Origin: CAYLYM01 sp964387645
Lineage (GTDB): Bacteria; Calditrichota; Calditrichia; RBG-13-44-9
Assembly (NCBI GenBank): GCA_964387645.1
Contig: CAYLYM010000023.1
Span: 1 to 37,698 of the forward strand
DNA length: 37,698 bases
Reading direction: 5' to 3'
Below, in pieces: positions 34,438 to 37,698 of the stretch; the first letter of the stretch is position 1, and every line of letters starts with the position of its first letter. The position numbers were made by a program, and so were the translations under genes. A model generated the notes under the pieces. It did no database searches, was not told the origin of the DNA, and saw only the letters and a program-made list of their open reading frames with translations.

Positions 34438-37400
34438 ATGTTTAAGGAGAGAAGTGGAAAAATAGATTTGAATCGGCTTGAACAAGAAATTCTTAATTTT
34501 TGGGAAAATAACAAAATTTTTAAAAAGACATTAGAAATCCGAAAAAATTCTTCATCTTTTGTTTTTTATGAAGGACCGCCCACTGCAAATGGACAACCTG
34601 GTATTCATCATGTTATGAGCCGGACCATAAAGGATGTGATTTGTCGCTATAAAACCATGAAAGGTTTTCTGGTTAACCGTAAAGCAGGATGGGATACTCA
34701 TGGTCTTCCTGTTGAGATAGAAGTGGAAAAACAACTGAATATTGAGGGTAAAGAACAGATTGAAAAGTACGGTGTGGATAAATTCAATGAAAAATGTAAA
34801 GAAAGTGTTTTTAAATATAAGAAAGAATGGGATGCACTAACAAGAAGAATAGCCTATTGGTTAGATTTAGAGAATCCATATATTACGTTTCAGAATGAAT
34901 ATATTGAATCAATATGGTGGATTTTAAAAAATTTCCATGATAGAGGTTTAATATATCGTGGTTTTAAAATTTTACCTTACTGCCCAAGATGCGAAACACC
35001 GCTTTCCAGTCATGAAGTTTCTCAAGGATATCGTGAAGTAAAAGATCCTTCTGTATATGTTAAATTCCGTTTGATAGATGAGCCAGAAACTTACTTCCTG
35101 GTTTGGACAACAACGCCATGGACGTTAATTTCTAATGTTGCACTGGCTTTCCATCCGGATGTTGATTATATCAAAGTGAATTACAATGGTGAGAAATTGA
35201 TTCTGGCCGAACCACGTGCTAATGCCGTTCTTGGTAGTGAATTTGAGGTATTAGAAAAATACAAAGGATGGCAATTAGAACGAAGACATTATGAAAGACT
35301 TTTCGATTATGTCCCGGTTGAGCAAGATGCTTTTTATACTATTTTAGGGGATTTCGTGACTACTGAAGATGGGACGGGAATAGTGCACATCGCGCCGGCA
35401 TTTGGTGAAGATGACTATTTAGTCGGAAAAAAATATGGTTTACCTATCGTTCGACCTGTAGATAAAAGCGGAGCTTTCGAAGATATTGTTGCTGATTTCA
35501 AAAAGAAATTTGTAAAAGATGCTGACCCAGAAATTATTGAAAATTTGAAATCAAGAAATCTACTTTTTCGAAAAGAAACTGTTGAACATAGTTATCCGCA
35601 TTGTTGGCGTTGTGATTCACCACTTCTTTACTACGCCAGAGACTCCTGGTATATCCGAACAACTCAATTCAAAGAAAACATGATACGCAATAATAATCAA
35701 ATAAATTGGTACCCAAAAGAGGTTGGAGAGGGACGATTTGGTGAATGGTTAAAAAATAATGTAGATTGGGCTCTTTCCAGAGATCGTTATTGGGGAACAC
35801 CTCTAAATATCTGGATTTGTGATAAATGCCATAAACAAATTGCAATAGGTAGTATTAAAGAATTGAAAAAATTAGGAAAAAATGTTCCGGAAGATATAGA
35901 TCTTCACAAACCTTATGTGGATGAAGTGGTGATTTCCTGTCCAGATTGCGGATGTGATATGCACCGAACTCCAGAAGTAATTGATGTTTGGTTTGATTCA
36001 GGTAGTATGCCTTACGCCCAATATCACTATCCTTTTGGTGACAAAGAACTTTTTGAAAAAAATTTTCCGGCCGATTTTATATGCGAAGGTGTAGATCAAA
36101 CTCGTGGTTGGTTTTACTCTCTATTAGCTATTTCTACAATGCTATTTGATGTACCAGCATTTAAGAATATTGTGGTCAATGAATTAATTCTGGACAAGGA
36201 AGGCCAGAAAATGAGCAAGTCCAGGGGCAATGCTGTCTATCCTGAAGAAGTTATCTCTAAATTTGGAGCCGATCCTTTACGCTGGTATTTTATCACGGTG
36301 AGTGCGCCCTGGGTGCCCAAAAGATTTGACATGGATGCTATTGCCGAAATTTATCGTAAATTTTTTGATACTTTATTTAACACCTACGGATTTTTTGCGC
36401 TTTATGCTAATATTGATGGTTTTGATTTATCGACAAAATCGATTCCCTTTAGTGAGCGTCCCGAGATAGACCGGTGGGTTCTTTCGTTGCTGTATTCCGT
36501 TGTGGAACAGGTTTCTGAACGAATGGAAAATTATGATATGACCAGAGCAGCACGTCTGATTTCTGATTTTATCATTAATGATGTTTCTAACTGGTATGTG
36601 CGCCGAAATCGTCGCCGATTCTGGAAGGGCGAAATGAATGCGGATAAATTCTCTGCCTATCAAACACTTTATGAAGTATTGCTTACCACAGCAAAACTTA
36701 TTGCGCCATTTATTCCATTTGTGGCCGAAGAGTTATACTTAAATTTAAAGACTGATGACATGCCAGAATCTGTTCATTTAACAGATTATCCCGATTTAAC
36801 TGATGAAATGAAAGCTCGACGTGATGTAGCCCTGGAAGAAAGGATGCGAGTTGCTCAGCAGGTTGTCAGCCTTGCCCGTGCAATAAGAAACGAAGTAAAG
36901 ATAAAAGTTCGGCAACCTTTGCAGAGACTAATCGTTGCGTCGCCCAGTAAATCTACCCGAGAGGCTACACTTCAAATGGCCCAGATCATAAAGGAGGAGA
37001 TAAATGTTAAAGAAATAGAAATTTCAGACAAAATTGGTGATCTGGTTACAAAAAAGGCTAAACCTAATTATAAAAAACTGGGCCCCCGTGTTGGAAAATT
37101 GATGAAAAAAGTAGCGGAAATTATCCAGAATTTTGATGAAGATACTATCCAGCATTTGCAAGACACGGGAAAGGTGATTTTAGATATCGAGGGAAATCAG
37201 GTTCATGTATTTAGAGAAGATATTGAGGTGATTGAAGAAAAGAAAATTGAACATCTGGCAATCATGCGAGATGGTAACCTAGTTTTAGGTTTAGATATTA
37301 GAATTACACCTGAATTGGAAAATGAAGGAATTGCTAGAGAGTTTGTAAATCGAATACAGAATTTAAGGAAAGAAGCTGGATTCGAAGTAACTGACCGAAT

Positions 37401-37575
37401 TGATATTTATTTCGAAGCTGATGAACAAATTGCTAAAGCAATTGAAAAATTAGCAGATTATATAAAGACAGAAACATTAGCGATTAATATCATACCAGAA
37501 TTGAGAGAAGGAGACACGAGAAAAGAGATTTCAATTCAAAATCGTAATTTCAGAGTTTCACTAAAAAGAAAATAA
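34438..37575 (+). CDS. ileS: Isoleucyl-tRNA synthetase
   Basis: IleS charges tRNA-Ile and proofreads valine. The 1045-residue enzyme is of the long, zinc-binding type. It has the HIGH-equivalent GIHH at 55-58 (PPTANGQPGIHHVMSR), the editing domain with TTPWTLISNVAL, zinc-binding CPRC and CWRC pairs, and KMSKS at 591-595. The GIHH form of the motif is the usual one in FCB-group enzymes and is not a defect. The C-terminal anticodon and tail domains are complete. GAGG precedes the ATG. A dksA-like gene follows 26 bases later. Confidence 0.98.
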   Translation: MFKERSGKIDLNRLEQEILNFWENNKIFKKTLEIRKNSSSFVFYEGPPTANGQPGIHHVMSRTIKDVICRYKTMKGFLVNRKAGWDTHGLPVEIEVEKQLNIEGKEQIEKYGVDKFNEKCKESVFKYKKEWDALTRRIAYWLDLENPYITFQNEYIESIWWILKNFHDRGLIYRGFKILPYCPRCETPLSSHEVSQGYREVKDPSVYVKFRLIDEPETYFLVWTTTPWTLISNVALAFHPDVDYIKVNYNGEKLILAEPRANAVLGSEFEVLEKYKGWQLERRHYERLFDYVPVEQDAFYTILGDFVTTEDGTGIVHIAPAFGEDDYLVGKKYGLPIVRPVDKSGAFEDIVADFKKKFVKDADPEIIENLKSRNLLFRKETVEHSYPHCWRCDSPLLYYARDSWYIRTTQFKENMIRNNNQINWYPKEVGEGRFGEWLKNNVDWALSRDRYWGTPLNIWICDKCHKQIAIGSIKELKKLGKNVPEDIDLHKPYVDEVVISCPDCGCDMHRTPEVIDVWFDSGSMPYAQYHYPFGDKELFEKNFPADFICEGVDQTRGWFYSLLAISTMLFDVPAFKNIVVNELILDKEGQKMSKSRGNAVYPEEVISKFGADPLRWYFITVSAPWVPKRFDMDAIAEIYRKFFDTLFNTYGFFALYANIDGFDLSTKSIPFSERPEIDRWVLSLLYSVVEQVSERMENYDMTRAARLISDFIINDVSNWYVRRNRRRFWKGEMNADKFSAYQTLYEVLLTTAKLIAPFIPFVAEELYLNLKTDDMPESVHLTDYPDLTDEMKARRDVALEERMRVAQQVVSLARAIRNEVKIKVRQPLQRLIVASPSKSTREATLQMAQIIKEEINVKEIEISDKIGDLVTKKAKPNYKKLGPRVGKLMKKVAEIIQNFDEDTIQHLQDTGKVILDIEGNQVHVFREDIEVIEEKKIEHLAIMRDGNLVLGLDIRITPELENEGIAREFVNRIQNLRKEAGFEVTDRIDIYFEADEQIAKAIEKLADYIKTETLAINIIPELREGDTRKEISIQNRNFRVSLKRK

Positions 37576-37601
37576 AATTTGTAGATAAAAAGGAGCACAA
37601 T

Positions 37602-37698
37602 ATGGATCCTGAAAAATTAGAATTTTTTAAAAATTTGCTTTTAAAGAAGCGAAAAGAAGTAATGGAACGGATTGAAAATTTAAGAGAGATAGCTTTAG
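37602..37698 (+). CDS. DksA/TraR family protein, 5' end only
   Basis: An ATG at 37602 with AAAGGAG about 7 bases upstream opens a frame that runs off the window after 32 codons. The visible part (MDPEKLEFFKNLLLKKRKEV) matches the coiled-coil start of DksA/TraR-type RNA polymerase-binding regulators. The zinc finger would lie beyond the window. The ileS-dksA order is common in this group and is often followed by lspA. Confidence 0.7.
   Translation, partial: MDPEKLEFFKNLLLKKRKEVMERIENLREIAL

Noticed and set aside
34600..34612. Apparently defective HIGH motif in IleS (GIHH)
   Set aside because: This is a known variant form in FCB-type IleS proteins. The KMSKS motif and the zinc sites are intact, so the enzyme should be active.

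Overview
The window is about 37.7 kb of AT-rich, gene-dense bacterial chromosome. It holds mostly housekeeping genes, with no phage, insertion sequence, CRISPR array, tRNA or rRNA that I could recognise. The protein families point to the Fibrobacteres-Chlorobi-Bacteroidetes (FCB) side of the tree: a DUF2723 membrane glycosyltransferase, a DUF4837 lipoprotein, an IleS with the GIHH form of the HIGH motif, and FlgD-like C-terminal domains. Many genes, however, have strong Shine-Dalgarno sites (GGAGG or GAGGG), which Bacteroidetes proper usually lack, and DivIVA, HprK and DUF3467 are present. A deep FCB-type lineage such as Calditrichota or KSB1 fits best. This is an inference from family content, not a phylogeny. 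A 100-N gap flanked by an identical 55-base repeat shows that the window comes from a draft, probably metagenomic, scaffold.

Layout. 286-2762 (+): a Tat-exported DUF362 protein and a NapH-NapG-like fused polyferredoxin. 2859-7071 (-): purE, a PfkB kinase, an RmlD-like reductase, a DPM1-like glycosyltransferase, accA and a Trm112 protein, several of them overlapping. 7159-12953 (-): a GT2 glycosyltransferase, the DUF2723 protein, a flippase-like LPG-synthase-TM protein and a DUF4837 lipoprotein. 13254-14333 (+): rlmN. 14368-15279 (-): a DUF58 protein. 15431-16381 (+): trxB with a clear terminator. 16382-17430: a 1-kb non-coding stretch that contains a decayed SelW/Rdx-family pseudogene. 17431-20960 (+): topA, xerC/D and a short HPF/RaiA, ending in a strong terminator. 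21116-22490 (+): hprK and a mannose-type EIIA. 22491-23135: non-coding. 23136-26960 (+): an HD-domain dGTPase-like hydrolase, a DUF3108 protein and a secreted lamin-tail/CARDB/FlgD-like protein. 26986-28318 (-): a response regulator overlapping an MBL-fold hydrolase. 28502-30471 (-): dnaG, split by the gap. 30592 to the end (+): DUF3467, yggS, divIVA, an unknown lipoprotein, purine nucleoside phosphorylase, DUF2905, ileS and the start of a dksA-like gene.

How the genes work together. The DPM1-like enzyme can make a polyprenyl-phosphate sugar. The DUF2723 protein is the type of membrane transferase that would use such a donor, so the minus-strand block 4068-12953 looks like an envelope or protein glycosylation locus mixed with metabolic genes. 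HprK with a lone mannose-type EIIA, next to HPF, suggests a regulatory rather than a sugar-transporting PTS. The yggS-divIVA-ileS order echoes the cell-division-linked cluster of Gram-positive bacteria.

The best candidates for something undescribed are the polyferredoxin with an internal twin-arginine motif beside a Tat-targeted DUF362 partner, the overlapping response regulator and MBL hydrolase pair, and the glycosylation block.
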